The notes beneath the pieces are model-generated. The model did no database searches. It was not told where the DNA came from and saw nothing but the letters and a program-made list of their open reading frames with translations. DNA of 64,000 nucleotides from contig NZ_MBEI01000049.1 of assembly GCF_001953985.1 (NCBI RefSeq), positions 124,001 through 188,000 of the forward strand, read 5' to 3'. The DNA is from Mycobacterium colombiense. Its GTDB lineage: Bacteria; Actinomycetota; Actinomycetes; Mycobacteriales; Mycobacteriaceae. How positions within the stretch are numbered: the first letter of the stretch is position 1; each line of letters starts with the position of its first letter. Positions 26,009-35,512 of this stretch are shown here, one piece after another. The position numbers and the translations under genes are program-made.

Positions 26009-26022
26009 TAGAACGTGTTGCA
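26009..26022. promoter_or_regulatory. KstR-type operator in the fadD8/amidohydrolase promoter
   Basis: TAGAACGTGTTGCA fits the KstR consensus TnnAACnnGTTnnA at every fixed position and on both strands. It begins 10 bp upstream of the fadD8 ATG and overlaps the probable -10 (TAGTCT on the minus strand), a position suited to repression. KstR is the TetR-family repressor of cholesterol catabolism in mycobacteria. Control of fadD8, and perhaps of the divergent gene 43 bp away, is inferred. Confidence 0.55.
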
Positions 26023-26064
26023 ATTTAGGTCAGCCGCACCCTCGGGCCGATAGCATCCGTGCAC

Positions 26065-27669
26065 ATGGGGCAGGCAGATCTCGTCGTTACCGGAACCATC
26101 CTGACCGTCGACGAGGGGCGGCCCACCGCCGAGGCGCTCGCCGCGGCCGACGGCAAGATCGTCGCCGTCGGCACCCGCGCCGAGGTGGCCGCATTCGCCG
26201 GCCCCGACACCCGGACCGTCGACGTCGGTGACGGCTGCGTCATGCCGGGCTTCGTTGAGGCACACGGGCATCCGTTGATGGAGGCGGTCGCCCTGTCGGA
26301 CCGCATCGTCGACATCCGTCCGGTCACCCTGCGCGACGCGGACGACGTCGTCGCGGCCATCCACGGCGAGGTCGCCCGGCGAGGGCCCGACGGCGCCTAC
26401 CTCAACGGCTGGGATCCGCTGTTGCAGAGCGGCCTGCCGGAACCGACGCTGAGCTGGCTGGACGACATCGCGCCGGACAGCCCGCTGGTCATCATGCACA
26501 ACTCCGGGCACAAGGCCTACTTCAACTCGCGCGCCGCCAAGCTGCACGGGCTGAACCGCGACACCCCCGACCCCAAGGGCGCCAAGTACGGCCGAGACGC
26601 CAACGGCGAACTCGACGGCACCGCCGAGGAGACCGGCGCGGTGTTCCCGCTGCTGGGCGGGGCCATCGACTTCGCCGACTACCCGCGGATGCTGCTCGCC
26701 GAATGCGCGCGGCTCAACCGCGCCGGCCTGACCACCTGCTCGGAGATGGCCTTCGACCCGAACTTCCGGCCGGTGGTCGAGCAACTGCGCCAGCGGCTCA
26801 CGGTGCGGCTGCGCACCTACGAGATCTCCAACCCGCAGATGTCCACCACCGCGACCCCCGGGCAGGGCGACGACCTCCTGCGTCAGGTCGGCATCAAGAT
26901 CTGGGTCGACGGGTCGCCCTGGATCGGCAACATCGACCTCTCGTTTCCCTACCTGGACACCGAGGCCACCCGGACCATCGGCGTCGCGCCGGGCTCCTGC
27001 GGCTGCGCCAACTACACCGCCGAGCAGCTGCACGAGATCGTCGGCGCCTACTTCCCGCTGGGCTGGCCGATGGCCTGCCACGTGCAGGGTGACGCCGGCG
27101 TCGACACCATCCTCGACGTGTACGAAGAGGCCCTGAAGCGCCATCCGCGCGACGACCATCGGCTGCGGCTCGAACACGTCGGCGCCATCCGCCCCGAGCA
27201 GCTGCAGCGCGCCCACGACCTCGGCGTCACCTGCAGCATCTTCGTCGACCAGATCCACTACTGGGGCGACGTCATCGTCGACGGGCTGTTCGGCGAGGAA
27301 CGCGGAACCCGTTGGATGCCGGCCGGATCCGCGGTGGCCACCGGGATGCGCATCTCGCTGCACAACGACCCGCCGGTCACACCCGAGGAGCCGCTGCGCA
27401 ACATCAGCGTGGCCGTCACCCGCACCGCGCCGAGCGGCCGGGTGCTCGGGCCCGAGGAAAGGCTGACCGTCGAGCAGGCGATCCGCGCGCAAACCATCGA
27501 CGCGGCCTGGCAGCTGTTCTCCGACGACGTGATCGGCTCGCTGGCGGTCGGCAAGTACGCCGATCTGGTGGTGCTGTCGGCCGATCCGCGAATCGTGCCG
27601 CCCGGGCAGATCGCCGACCTCGAGGTGCGGGCGACGTATCTGGCGGGCCGCCAGGTCTACAGCGCGTGA
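26065..27669 (+). CDS. Amidohydrolase family 3 (YtcJ-like) protein (Rv0552)
   Basis: A 534-residue metal-dependent hydrolase of the YtcJ/N-acyl-D-amino acid deacylase type. Metal-binding HxH lies in MPGFVEAHGHPLMEA; later His and Asp positions are in WPMACHVQGDAG, RLEHVGAIRP and SLHNDPPVTP. The substrate is unknown. ATG 26065 is preferred because TAGCAT lies eight bases upstream as a -10 for a leaderless start; an in-frame GTG at 26059 is the alternative. The stop overlaps the menC GTG, so it is cotranslated with the menCD group. Confidence 0.87.
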   Translation: MGQADLVVTGTILTVDEGRPTAEALAAADGKIVAVGTRAEVAAFAGPDTRTVDVGDGCVMPGFVEAHGHPLMEAVALSDRIVDIRPVTLRDADDVVAAIHGEVARRGPDGAYLNGWDPLLQSGLPEPTLSWLDDIAPDSPLVIMHNSGHKAYFNSRAAKLHGLNRDTPDPKGAKYGRDANGELDGTAEETGAVFPLLGGAIDFADYPRMLLAECARLNRAGLTTCSEMAFDPNFRPVVEQLRQRLTVRLRTYEISNPQMSTTATPGQGDDLLRQVGIKIWVDGSPWIGNIDLSFPYLDTEATRTIGVAPGSCGCANYTAEQLHEIVGAYFPLGWPMACHVQGDAGVDTILDVYEEALKRHPRDDHRLRLEHVGAIRPEQLQRAHDLGVTCSIFVDQIHYWGDVIVDGLFGEERGTRWMPAGSAVATGMRISLHNDPPVTPEEPLRNISVAVTRTAPSGRVLGPEERLTVEQAIRAQTIDAAWQLFSDDVIGSLAVGKYADLVVLSADPRIVPPGQIADLEVRATYLAGRQVYSA

Positions 27670-28637
27670 CGCCGACGCTCGAGGACCTGCTCGACCGCCT
27701 ACATGTGGTGGCGCTGCCGATGCGGGTGCGGTTTCGCGGCATCACCACCCGCGAGGTCGCGCTGATCGACGGCCCGGCGGGCTGGGGCGAGTTCGGGGCG
27801 TTCGTCGAATACGAGCCGAACGAGGCCGCGCACTGGCTGGCGTCGGGCATCGCGGCCGCCTACCGGGAGCCGCCGCCGACCCGCCGCGACCGCATCCCCA
27901 TCAACGCAACCGTGCCGGCGGTGCCCGCCGCGCAGGTGGGCGAGGTGCTGTCGCGCTTCCCGGGGGCCGGCACGGCCAAGGTGAAGGTCGCCGAGCCAGG
28001 GCAGACGCTGGCCGACGACGTCGCGCGGGTCAACGCCGTGCGGGAGCTGGTTCCGACCGTGCGGGTGGACGCCAACGGCGGCTGGAGCGTCGAGGAGGCG
28101 GCCGCGGCGGCCGCCGCATTGACCGCCGACGGCCCGCTGGAATACCTCGAACAACCCTGCGCGACGGTCGACGAGCTCGCCGAGCTGCGCCGGGTGGTCG
28201 ACGTGCCGATCGCCGCCGACGAAAGCATCCGCAAGGCCGAGGACCCGCTGGCCGTCGTCCGCGCCGGTGCCGCCGACATTGCGGTGCTGAAAGTCGCTCC
28301 GCTGGGCGGGATTTCGGCCATGCTCGAGATCGCCGCGCAGATCGACATCCCGGTCGTGGTGTCCAGCGCGCTGGATTCGGCGGTGGGCATCGCCGCCGGC
28401 CTGACCGCCGCGGCGGCCCTGCCGCAGCTGCGCCATGCCTGCGGGCTGGGCACCGGCGGGCTGTTCGTCGAGGATGTTGCCGAGACCGCCGCGCCGGTCG
28501 ACGGCTGCCTGCCGGTGGGCCCGGTCACGCCCGATCCGGCGCGGCTGCACGCGTTGGCGGCACCGCCCGAGCGCCGGCAGTGGTGGATCGACCGGGTCAA
28601 GGCCTGCCATCGGTTGCTTGTACCGTCGACCGAGTGA
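27666..28637 (+). CDS. menC: o-Succinylbenzoate synthase MenC
   Basis: Enolase-superfamily dehydratase making OSB from SHCHC. The 323-residue protein keeps the whole active site: Lys105 and Lys107 in TAKVKVAE, metal ligands Asp135 (VDANGG), Glu162 (LEQP) and Asp185 (AADES), and the second catalytic Lys209 in AVLKVAPLGG. GTG 27666 overlaps the upstream stop, and its own stop overlaps the GTG of bpoC; both overlaps are GTGA. Confidence 0.95.
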   Translation: MTPTLEDLLDRLHVVALPMRVRFRGITTREVALIDGPAGWGEFGAFVEYEPNEAAHWLASGIAAAYREPPPTRRDRIPINATVPAVPAAQVGEVLSRFPGAGTAKVKVAEPGQTLADDVARVNAVRELVPTVRVDANGGWSVEEAAAAAAALTADGPLEYLEQPCATVDELAELRRVVDVPIAADESIRKAEDPLAVVRAGAADIAVLKVAPLGGISAMLEIAAQIDIPVVVSSALDSAVGIAAGLTAAAALPQLRHACGLGTGGLFVEDVAETAAPVDGCLPVGPVTPDPARLHALAAPPERRQWWIDRVKACHRLLVPSTE

Positions 28638-29422
28638 TCAACCTGGCTTACGACGACCGCGGCTCCGGTGAGCCCGTGGTCTTTATCGCCGGCCACGGCG
28701 GCGCCGGGCGGACCTGGCACCCCTACCAAGTCCCCGCGTTCCTGGCGGCCGGATACCGCGTCATCACCTTCGACAACCGCGGGATCGGCGCCACGGAGAA
28801 CGCGGACGGCTTCTCGACCCAGACCATGGTCGCCGACACCGCGGCCCTGATCGAGGGCCTGAACGCGGCCCCCGCCCGCATCGTCGGGATGTCGATGGGC
28901 GCGTTCATCGCCCAGGAACTCATGCTGGCGCGGCCCGAGCTGGTCACCTCGGCGGTGCTGATGGGCACCCGCGGCCGCATGGACCGGGCCCGGCAGTTCT
29001 TCCGCGACGCCGAGGCCGTGCTGGCCGACGCCGGCGTCGCGATGCCGGCCGCGTACGAAGCGAAAATCCGCCTGCTGGAAAACTTTTCCCGCAAGACGCT
29101 CAACGACGACACCGCCATCGCCGACTGGATCGCGATGTTCTCCACCTGGCCCGTCAAGTCCACTCCCGGCATTCGCGCCCAGCTGGATATCGCGCCGCAT
29201 ACCAGCCGATTGACCGCCTACCGCAGCATCGCGACCCCGGTGCTGGTGATCGGATTCTCCGACGACGTGCTGACCCCGCCGTATCTGGGCCGCGAGGTCG
29301 CCGACGCGCTGCCCAACGGCCGCTACGTGCAGATCCCCGACACCGGCCATCTCGGCTTCTTCGAGCGGCCCGACGCCGTCAACGCCGCCATGCTGAAGTT
29401 CTTCGGCGACGCAACGGGCTGA
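28634..29422 (+). CDS. bpoC: Alpha/beta hydrolase BpoC, in the place of MenH
   Basis: A 262-residue alpha/beta hydrolase. The nucleophile elbow is GMSMGAF with Ser87; the Asp is in IGFSDDVLTP and the His in DTGHLGFF, completing a triad. M. tuberculosis calls the ortholog a non-heme bromoperoxidase, but its place between menC and menD and the size suggest it could act as the SHCHC synthase (MenH) step, for which no other gene is seen here. That role is inferred from context only. GTG 28634 overlaps the menC stop. Confidence 0.88.
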   Translation: MINLAYDDRGSGEPVVFIAGHGGAGRTWHPYQVPAFLAAGYRVITFDNRGIGATENADGFSTQTMVADTAALIEGLNAAPARIVGMSMGAFIAQELMLARPELVTSAVLMGTRGRMDRARQFFRDAEAVLADAGVAMPAAYEAKIRLLENFSRKTLNDDTAIADWIAMFSTWPVKSTPGIRAQLDIAPHTSRLTAYRSIATPVLVIGFSDDVLTPPYLGREVADALPNGRYVQIPDTGHLGFFERPDAVNAAMLKFFGDATG

Positions 29423-29476
29423 GCCCGGTTCACCAGCGCCGACAGCGTTTCGCGGAGCCTGTGACAGGCTGTAGGA

Positions 29477-31123
29477 GTGAACCCCTCGACGACACAGGCT
29501 CGCGTCGTCGTTGACGAGCTGATTCGCGGCGGCGTCCGCGACGTGGTGCTTTGCCCCGGTTCGCGCAATGCTCCGCTGGCCTTCGCGTTGCAGGACGCCG
29601 ACCGCTCCGGGCGCATCCGCCTGCACGTCCGCATCGACGAGCGCACCGCCGGCTATCTGGCCATCGGCCTGGCCATCGCCGCCGGCGCGCCGGTCTGCGT
29701 CGCCATGACATCCGGCACCGCCGTCGCCAACCTCGGCCCGGCGGTCATCGAGGCCAACTATGCCCGGGTGCCGCTGATCGTGCTCTCGGCCAACCGGCCC
29801 TACGAGCTGCTGGGCACCGGGGCCAACCAGACCATGGAGCAGCTGGGCTACTTCGGCACCCAGGTCCGGGCCACCATCAGCCTCGGCCTGGCCGAGGACG
29901 CCCCCGAACGGCTGGACGCCCTCAACGCCACCTGGCGATCGGCCACCTGCCGGGTGCTGGTGGCCGCCACCGGATCCCGCACCGCCAACGCCGGCCCCGT
30001 GCAGTTCGACATCCCGCTGCGCGAGCCGCTGGTGCCGGATCCCGAACCTCAGGCGCCGACGCCGCAGGGCCGCCCGGGCGGGCTGCCGTGGACCTACACG
30101 CCGCCGGTCAGCTTCGACCAGCCGCTGGACATCGACCTGTCACCCGACACGGTCGTCATCGCCGGGCACGGCGCGGGTATGCAGCCCAACCTGGCGCAGC
30201 TGCCGACCGTCGCCGAGCCGACGGCCCCCGCCCCGGCCAACCCGCTGCATCCGCTGGCGCTGCCGCTGCTGCGGCCCAAGCAGGTGATCATGCTCGGCCG
30301 CCCCACCCTGCACCGGCCGGTGTCGGCGCTGCTGGCCGACCCGCAGGTGCCGGTGTTCGCGCTGACCACCGGGCCGCGCTGGCCGGACGTCTCGGGCAAT
30401 TCGCAGGCCACCGGGACTCGGGCGGTCACCAGCGGCGCGCCGAACCCGGCGTGGCTGCAGCGCTGCGCCGAGACCAACCGGCATGCGCTGGCCGCCGTCC
30501 GCAGCCAGCTCGCGGCGCACCCGCTGACCACCGGCCTGCACGTCGCGGCGGCCGTGGCCGACGCGCTGGCGCCCGGCGATCAGCTGGTGCTCGGGGCCTC
30601 CAACCCGGTCCGCGACGCGGCGCTGGTCGGCCTGGACACCCGCGGCATCCGGGTGCGGTCCAACCGCGGCGTCGCCGGCATCGACGGGACGGTCTCCACC
30701 GCCATCGGGGCGGCGCTGGCCCACGAACGCGACGGCGGCCCGGACAGCCCGCCGCGCACCGTCGCGCTGATCGGGGACCTGACGTTCGTGCACGACAGCT
30801 CCGGGTTGCTGATCGGCCCCACCGAGCCGACACCGCGCCGGCTGACCATCGTGGTCTCCAACGACAACGGCGGCGGCATCTTCGAACTGCTCGAGCAGGG
30901 CGACCCGCGGTTCTCCGACGTGTCGTCACGGGTCTTCGGCACCCCGCACGACGTCGACGTGGGCGCGCTGTGCCGCGCCTACCACGTCGAGAGCCGCCAG
31001 ATCGAGGTCGGCGAATTGCCCACGGCCCTCGACGAACCAGGCCCCGGGATGCGGGTGCTCGAGGTCAAGGCCGACCGGTCGTCGCTGCGGCAGCTGCACG
31101 CGGCCATCAAGGCCGCGCTGTGA
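29477..31123 (+). CDS. menD: SEPHCHC synthase MenD
   Basis: Thiamine diphosphate enzyme that adds a succinic semialdehyde unit from 2-oxoglutarate to isochorismate, the first committed menaquinone step. The 548-residue sequence has the N-terminal PYR domain ([42 protein letters not shown]) and the C-terminal PP domain (IGDLTFVHD then SNDNGGGIF) that binds Mg-ThDP. The start is GTG. It lies 54 bp after bpoC. Confidence 0.96.
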   Translation: MNPSTTQARVVVDELIRGGVRDVVLCPGSRNAPLAFALQDADRSGRIRLHVRIDERTAGYLAIGLAIAAGAPVCVAMTSGTAVANLGPAVIEANYARVPLIVLSANRPYELLGTGANQTMEQLGYFGTQVRATISLGLAEDAPERLDALNATWRSATCRVLVAATGSRTANAGPVQFDIPLREPLVPDPEPQAPTPQGRPGGLPWTYTPPVSFDQPLDIDLSPDTVVIAGHGAGMQPNLAQLPTVAEPTAPAPANPLHPLALPLLRPKQVIMLGRPTLHRPVSALLADPQVPVFALTTGPRWPDVSGNSQATGTRAVTSGAPNPAWLQRCAETNRHALAAVRSQLAAHPLTTGLHVAAAVADALAPGDQLVLGASNPVRDAALVGLDTRGIRVRSNRGVAGIDGTVSTAIGAALAHERDGGPDSPPRTVALIGDLTFVHDSSGLLIGPTEPTPRRLTIVVSNDNGGGIFELLEQGDPRFSDVSSRVFGTPHDVDVGALCRAYHVESRQIEVGELPTALDEPGPGMRVLEVKADRSSLRQLHAAIKAAL

Positions 31124-31134
31124 GGCGCAAATAG

Positions 31135-31668
31135 ATGGCGGTGTCTCCAAAAGTTCTGCTGCACATCCTCATTCATGGACGCAGTGACCAACCGCCGAAA
31201 ACGCGGGCCCGGATTGCGTTGCGGTGGGCCCGGATTGCGGTGCTGATCGTGACCGGCCTGGTCACGCTTCAGTCCATGCTGTTGGTGGCCGGCGCCTGGC
31301 GCAACGACATCGCGATCACCCACAACATGGGCGTCGCGCAGGCCGAGGTGCTCAGCGCCGGTCCGCGCCGCTCCACCATCGAATTCGTCACCCCCGAGCG
31401 GGTCACCTATCGCCCCGAGCTCGGCGTGCTCTATCCGTCCCATCTGGCCACCGGGATGCGCATCTACGTCGAGTACAACAAGAACGACCCCAACCTGGTG
31501 CGCGTGCAGCATCGCAACGCCGGGCTGGCGATCATCCCGGCGGGATCCATCGCGGTGGTGGGCTGGCTGGCCGCGGCGGCGATCCTGGCCGCGCTGGCGC
31601 TGCTGGACAAGTGGCTGGACCGTCGCGACGAGCCTGGCGACGCACCGGCCGGCCCGGCCGCAAAATAG
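31135..31668 (+). CDS. DUF3592 membrane protein (Rv0556)
   Basis: A 177-residue protein with two transmembrane helices (about 38-58 and 127-150) enclosing a small beta-rich extracytoplasmic domain (VLSAGPRRSTIEFVTPERVTYR split by turns, then IYVEYNKNDPNLVRV), the DUF3592 layout. The function is unknown. It lies 11 bp after menD on the same strand and is probably cotranscribed with it. Confidence 0.82.
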   Translation: MAVSPKVLLHILIHGRSDQPPKTRARIALRWARIAVLIVTGLVTLQSMLLVAGAWRNDIAITHNMGVAQAEVLSAGPRRSTIEFVTPERVTYRPELGVLYPSHLATGMRIYVEYNKNDPNLVRVQHRNAGLAIIPAGSIAVVGWLAAAAILAALALLDKWLDRRDEPGDAPAGPAAK

Positions 31669-31744
31669 TGTCGGACCTGCAAATTTCGCGTGACGTATAC
31701 ACACAGGCAACCTTGTCGACAGCCGACGCTGACACGGTGGTGAT

Positions 31745-32899
31745 GTGCGCGTTGCCATCGTCGCGGAATCCTTCCTCCCCGAAGTCAACGGTGTCAGCAA
31801 CTCGGTGATCCGGGTGCTCGAGCATCTGCGCCGGACGGGTCACGAAGCCCTCGTCATCGCCCCCGATACACCTCCCGGCCAGCCCCGGGCCGATCGCATC
31901 TACGACGGGATCCGCGTTCACCGGGTGCCGTCGCGCATGTTCCCCAAGGTGACCACCCTGCCGTTGGGCGTGCCGACGCCCCGGCTGGTGAAGGTGTTGC
32001 GTGGATTCGATCCGCACGTGGTGCATCTGGCTTCGCCCGCGCTGCTGGGTTACGGCGGGGTGCGGGCGGCGCGGTGGTTGGGGGTGCCGACGGTCGCTGT
32101 GTATCAGACCGACGTCCCGGGCTTCGCGGCGAGCTACGGCATTCCGATGACGGCGCGGGCCGCCTGGGCCTGGTTCCGCCATCTGCACGGTCTCGCCGAC
32201 CGTACCCTGGCGCCATCCAGTGTGACGATGGAATCGCTTGTCGCTCATCGCTTTCCCCGGGTACACCGGTGGGCACGCGGCGTCGACGTGCTGCGGTTCG
32301 CGCCGTCCGCGCGCAGCGAGGCGCTGCGCGCACAGTGGTCGCCGCAGGGCAAGCCGATCGTCGGATTCGTGGGCCGGCTCGCGCCCGAGAAACATGTCGA
32401 GCGACTCATCGGGCTGGCCGCCGGCGATGCGGTTCAGCTCGTCATCGTGGGCGACGGTGTCGACCGCGACAAGCTGCAATCGGCAATGCCGACAGCGGTT
32501 TTCACTGGTGCGCTATACGGCGACGAACTCGCCGCGGCGTACGCCAGCATGGACGTGTTCGTGCATCCCGGTGAGCACGAGACGTTTTGTCAGGTCGTGC
32601 AAGAAGCGCTGGCGTCGGGGTTGCCGGTAATCGCCCCCGACGCCGGCGGCCCACGTGACCTCGTCACCCCGTGGCGAACCGGTCTGCTGTTGGCCGTCAA
32701 CGAGTTCGAGCCCCGGTTGCCCGACGCGGTCGCACACCTGATCGCCGAACGGTCGCGCTACGCGCTGGCCGCCAGGCGTAGCGTGGTCGGCCGGAGCTGG
32801 CCGGTCATCTGCGACGAACTCCTCGGCCACTACGAGGCGGTGCTGTCGCCGTTTGTTCGACGCCAGCTTGTCGCCGGGCGGTACGCGCAGGGCGAATGA
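31745..32899 (+). CDS. mgtA: GDP-mannose-dependent alpha-mannosyltransferase MgtA
   Basis: A GT4-family (GT-B fold) transferase of 384 residues. The N-terminal [13 protein letters not shown] acceptor loop, the C-terminal [16 protein letters not shown] nucleotide-sugar site, and the EX7E motif in [16 protein letters not shown] are present. The M. tuberculosis ortholog (Rv0557) mannosylates a glucuronosyl diacylglycerol to give a lipomannan-like glycolipid; it was earlier called PimB. GTG start with [15 protein letters not shown] as the usual N-terminus. In M. tuberculosis the next gene is ubiE/menG; here almost 9 kb is inserted in between. Confidence 0.92.
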   Translation: MRVAIVAESFLPEVNGVSNSVIRVLEHLRRTGHEALVIAPDTPPGQPRADRIYDGIRVHRVPSRMFPKVTTLPLGVPTPRLVKVLRGFDPHVVHLASPALLGYGGVRAARWLGVPTVAVYQTDVPGFAASYGIPMTARAAWAWFRHLHGLADRTLAPSSVTMESLVAHRFPRVHRWARGVDVLRFAPSARSEALRAQWSPQGKPIVGFVGRLAPEKHVERLIGLAAGDAVQLVIVGDGVDRDKLQSAMPTAVFTGALYGDELAAAYASMDVFVHPGEHETFCQVVQEALASGLPVIAPDAGGPRDLVTPWRTGLLLAVNEFEPRLPDAVAHLIAERSRYALAARRSVVGRSWPVICDELLGHYEAVLSPFVRRQLVAGRYAQGE

Positions 32900-32908
32900 G
32901 CCGGCGTC

Positions 32909-34144
32909 TTATGACGGGTCGAATTCGATTGGCAGCGTGAGCGGTCCGCTCAGCCCGGTGAGGGGCTTCCACGGGGCGGGGCCGGTGCGATGGGCGTTGG
33001 GCATGCGCCGCGTCATGATCGCCAAGGCTTCGGCGAGCTCGAGTCGCGCCAGGTTGGCGCCCAGGCAATAGTGCATGCCGGCGCCGAACGTCTGCATCGC
33101 CGGGGCTCCGGCGCGGGCGATGTCGAGTCGGTCGGGGTCGTCATAGACGGCGGGATCGCGGTTGGCGGCGGCGGTGTTTGCGATAACCATTGTGCCCGTT
33201 GAGATTACCACGCCGGCGATCTCGACGTCCTCGAGAGCGATGCGCAAGGTGGCGCCTGCGATCGGTGAATGCCGCATCGTCTCTTCAACCGCGTTGGCCG
33301 CGAGCTCGGGATGCTCGGCCAGCAGGGCCCACTGTTCGGGGTGATCACACAACACCTGCACCGAGGCGGCCAGCTGGTTGCGGGTGGTGTCGGTGCCGGC
33401 GACCAGCAGGCCCGCGGCCAGCATGCGGAGTTCGTCGGCGCTCAGGTGATCGTCGCCCTCCTCGGCACGGATCAGGTCGGAGAGGAGGTCGTCGGTCAGC
33501 CTGTGGCGTCGCTGCGCGACCATGTCGTCGATGTAGGCGTCGAGTTGGTCCCACGCGGCCAAGATGGTCCGCTGGTAGGGGGCGACCTCCCAGCTGAAGG
33601 CCTTGAAGATGTCGTCTGTCCACTCCGAGAACAGCTTCCAATCCTCGGCCGGGGCGCCCAGAAGCGCACAGATGATCGGGATCGGATATTGGCGGGCGAT
33701 GTCGGTGACCACCTCGCAGCGCCCGGCGGGGGTGTGGTGATCCACCAGTTCGGTGATCACCCCGACGATCGTCGTGCTCAGCCGCGCGGTGGCTCGTGGT
33801 GTGAAGGCTTTGGACACCAGGCGGCGCAGCCGCTGGTGCGCGGCCCCGTCGAGACTGATCAGGTTCGTGGCGACGCGCTCCCACAGTGGGCCGGTGGTGA
33901 TGCCCTGGGAGGCAAGGAACATGCCCTGCGGCACCCGGAATCGCGGGTCGCGCAACACCGTTCGGACCAGTTCATAGGTCAGCAACTCCGGCCCATGGGG
34001 GCCGATGGCGATCGACGCCTGCTGTCGCGCCTGGCGGATGATCTTGTGGGCCTCGTCGAGGCTCTGGCACTGCTCGTAATCGATCTCCGGAAGGCCGGCA
34101 TCAAAGACGCTCGGGCGGATCGACGTGTCAACCGTGATAGTCAT
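32909..34144 (-). CDS. Cytochrome P450, first of a tandem pair
   Basis: A complete P450 of 411 residues. The I-helix oxygen-binding motif is AGTDTTRN, the ExxR motif is in VEETMRHSP, and the heme-binding loop is FGAGMHYCLGANLAR with Cys360 as thiolate ligand. ATG 34144 is chosen because homology starts at TITVDTSIRPS; earlier codons are open but not P450-like. It follows the second P450 by 46 bp on the same strand, downstream of a flavin monooxygenase-like gene, probably one operon. It is clearly related to the truncated P450 at the right end of the window (shared QYPIPIICALLGAP-type and WKPLTGLSGP-type segments). The substrate is unknown. Confidence 0.93.
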   Translation of the reverse strand: MTITVDTSIRPSVFDAGLPEIDYEQCQSLDEAHKIIRQARQQASIAIGPHGPELLTYELVRTVLRDPRFRVPQGMFLASQGITTGPLWERVATNLISLDGAAHQRLRRLVSKAFTPRATARLSTTIVGVITELVDHHTPAGRCEVVTDIARQYPIPIICALLGAPAEDWKLFSEWTDDIFKAFSWEVAPYQRTILAAWDQLDAYIDDMVAQRRHRLTDDLLSDLIRAEEGDDHLSADELRMLAAGLLVAGTDTTRNQLAASVQVLCDHPEQWALLAEHPELAANAVEETMRHSPIAGATLRIALEDVEIAGVVISTGTMVIANTAAANRDPAVYDDPDRLDIARAGAPAMQTFGAGMHYCLGANLARLELAEALAIMTRRMPNAHRTGPAPWKPLTGLSGPLTLPIEFDPS

Positions 34145-34190
34145 GGTGGTGCCCCATAGGTCGTCGGTGAGGTGCTTCCACCACCAAGTC

Positions 34191-35492
34191 TTATCGGCGC
34201 GAGGGCCCACCACATGCGTAGCCGACTACCTGTCTTACAGGCTTTTTCGCACGATCCGGTTCACGCCCGAGCGCTGCGGGACGCCCGGGCGTGAACTGGA
34301 CCGGCATCGAGTGAATGCCGTTGATCAACGTCGATGGCATCCGCTCGATAGGTCCGGCCAATTCCAGATCTTTCATCCGCATCAACACCTCGGCGATCAG
34401 CGCGGATGACTCCACCCTTGCTAAGTTCGCGCCGAGACAGAAATGGGTCCCGCCACCACCAAAGGCCAAGTGTGAATTGGGGTTTCGCGCAAGGTCGAGC
34501 CGGTCGGGCTCGGCGAAGTGTGCCGCGTCCCGGTTGGCCGACGGGTAGAACATCGCCACCCGGTCGCCCTTCTTCACCGGCGTCCCGCGCAGCTCGGTGT
34601 CCTTCATGGCGGTTCTGGCGAACGCTATCACCGGGCTGACGTAGCGCAGCAGCTCCTCGACCGCCGTCGACAGCAACGACGAGTCGGCCTCTAACTCGGC
34701 CCGCTGCTCGGGGTTCTCCGCCAGCACACACATGGCGCCGGCGACCAGGTTGCGTGTCGTGTCGCCACCCGCATTGATCAGCAGCAGGAAGAAGGAGTTG
34801 AATTCCAGATCGGTGAGGCGCCGGCCGTCGATTTCGGCATGCAGCAGCGATGTTGCGATGTCATCCTCGGGATGCGCGCGTTTGCGGGCCATGAGTTCCG
34901 TGGAGTAGGCCATCATCTCCGCCGCCGCCTGCGCCGCGTGCTGGTCACCGAGCACGCCGGTGTTCATGATCTCGGTCAGCTCATAAAGCCGGTAGCCGTC
35001 CTCTAGTGGAATGCCGAGCAGTTCGGCGATGACGTATGAGGGCAATGCCCCAGCGACTTCCTTGACGAAGTCGCACTCACCCCGTTCGACGACGGTGTCG
35101 ACCACGTCTTTCGCCATGTCCGTGATGCGCTCGTTGAGCTTGGCGACCTGCCGCGGCGTGAAGCCCTTGCTGATCAGCCCCCGCAGCGCGGTATGGCGCG
35201 GGGGATCCATCGTGATCATCATGACGCCCCGCGGGTCGAACAGGTCGCCCGGATCGGGCGTGTCGAACCACACGGCCGTCGCCTCCGATGACCAGGTGGC
35301 GCTGTCGCGGGAGACGGCGTAAACCTCGTCGTAGCCGGTCAGCGCGAGGAATCCCGGGCCGTCCTTATACGGGTGCCATGCCACCGGCATGCGCTCGCGC
35401 AGCGCGCGGTATGCCTCGTACGGTATCCCCTGGGCATAGGTGTGCGGATCGGCGAGATCGACGCCACCGATGCTGATCGCGTCTTCGGTCAC
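34191..35492 (-). CDS. Cytochrome P450, second of the pair (CYP125/CYP142-like features)
   Basis: A 433-residue P450. It has MITMDPPRHTALRGLISKGF near the C-helix, the I-helix NAGGDTTRN, ExxR in VEELLRYVSP, and the heme loop FGGGGTHFCLGANLAR with Cys352. The GGGGTHFCLG and MDPPRH patterns resemble P450s that oxidise sterol side chains or other lipids, but this is only a resemblance. GTG 35492 has GGAGG seven bases upstream. The C-terminal tail of about 30 residues after the last strand is longer than usual and rich in Arg and Pro. It starts 20 bp after the flavoprotein gene, suggesting cotranscription. Confidence 0.92.
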   Translation of the reverse strand: MTEDAISIGGVDLADPHTYAQGIPYEAYRALRERMPVAWHPYKDGPGFLALTGYDEVYAVSRDSATWSSEATAVWFDTPDPGDLFDPRGVMMITMDPPRHTALRGLISKGFTPRQVAKLNERITDMAKDVVDTVVERGECDFVKEVAGALPSYVIAELLGIPLEDGYRLYELTEIMNTGVLGDQHAAQAAAEMMAYSTELMARKRAHPEDDIATSLLHAEIDGRRLTDLEFNSFFLLLINAGGDTTRNLVAGAMCVLAENPEQRAELEADSSLLSTAVEELLRYVSPVIAFARTAMKDTELRGTPVKKGDRVAMFYPSANRDAAHFAEPDRLDLARNPNSHLAFGGGGTHFCLGANLARVESSALIAEVLMRMKDLELAGPIERMPSTLINGIHSMPVQFTPGRPAALGREPDRAKKPVRQVVGYACGGPSRR

Positions 35493-35512
35493 TGTCTGCC
35501 TCCGTGTGGTGA

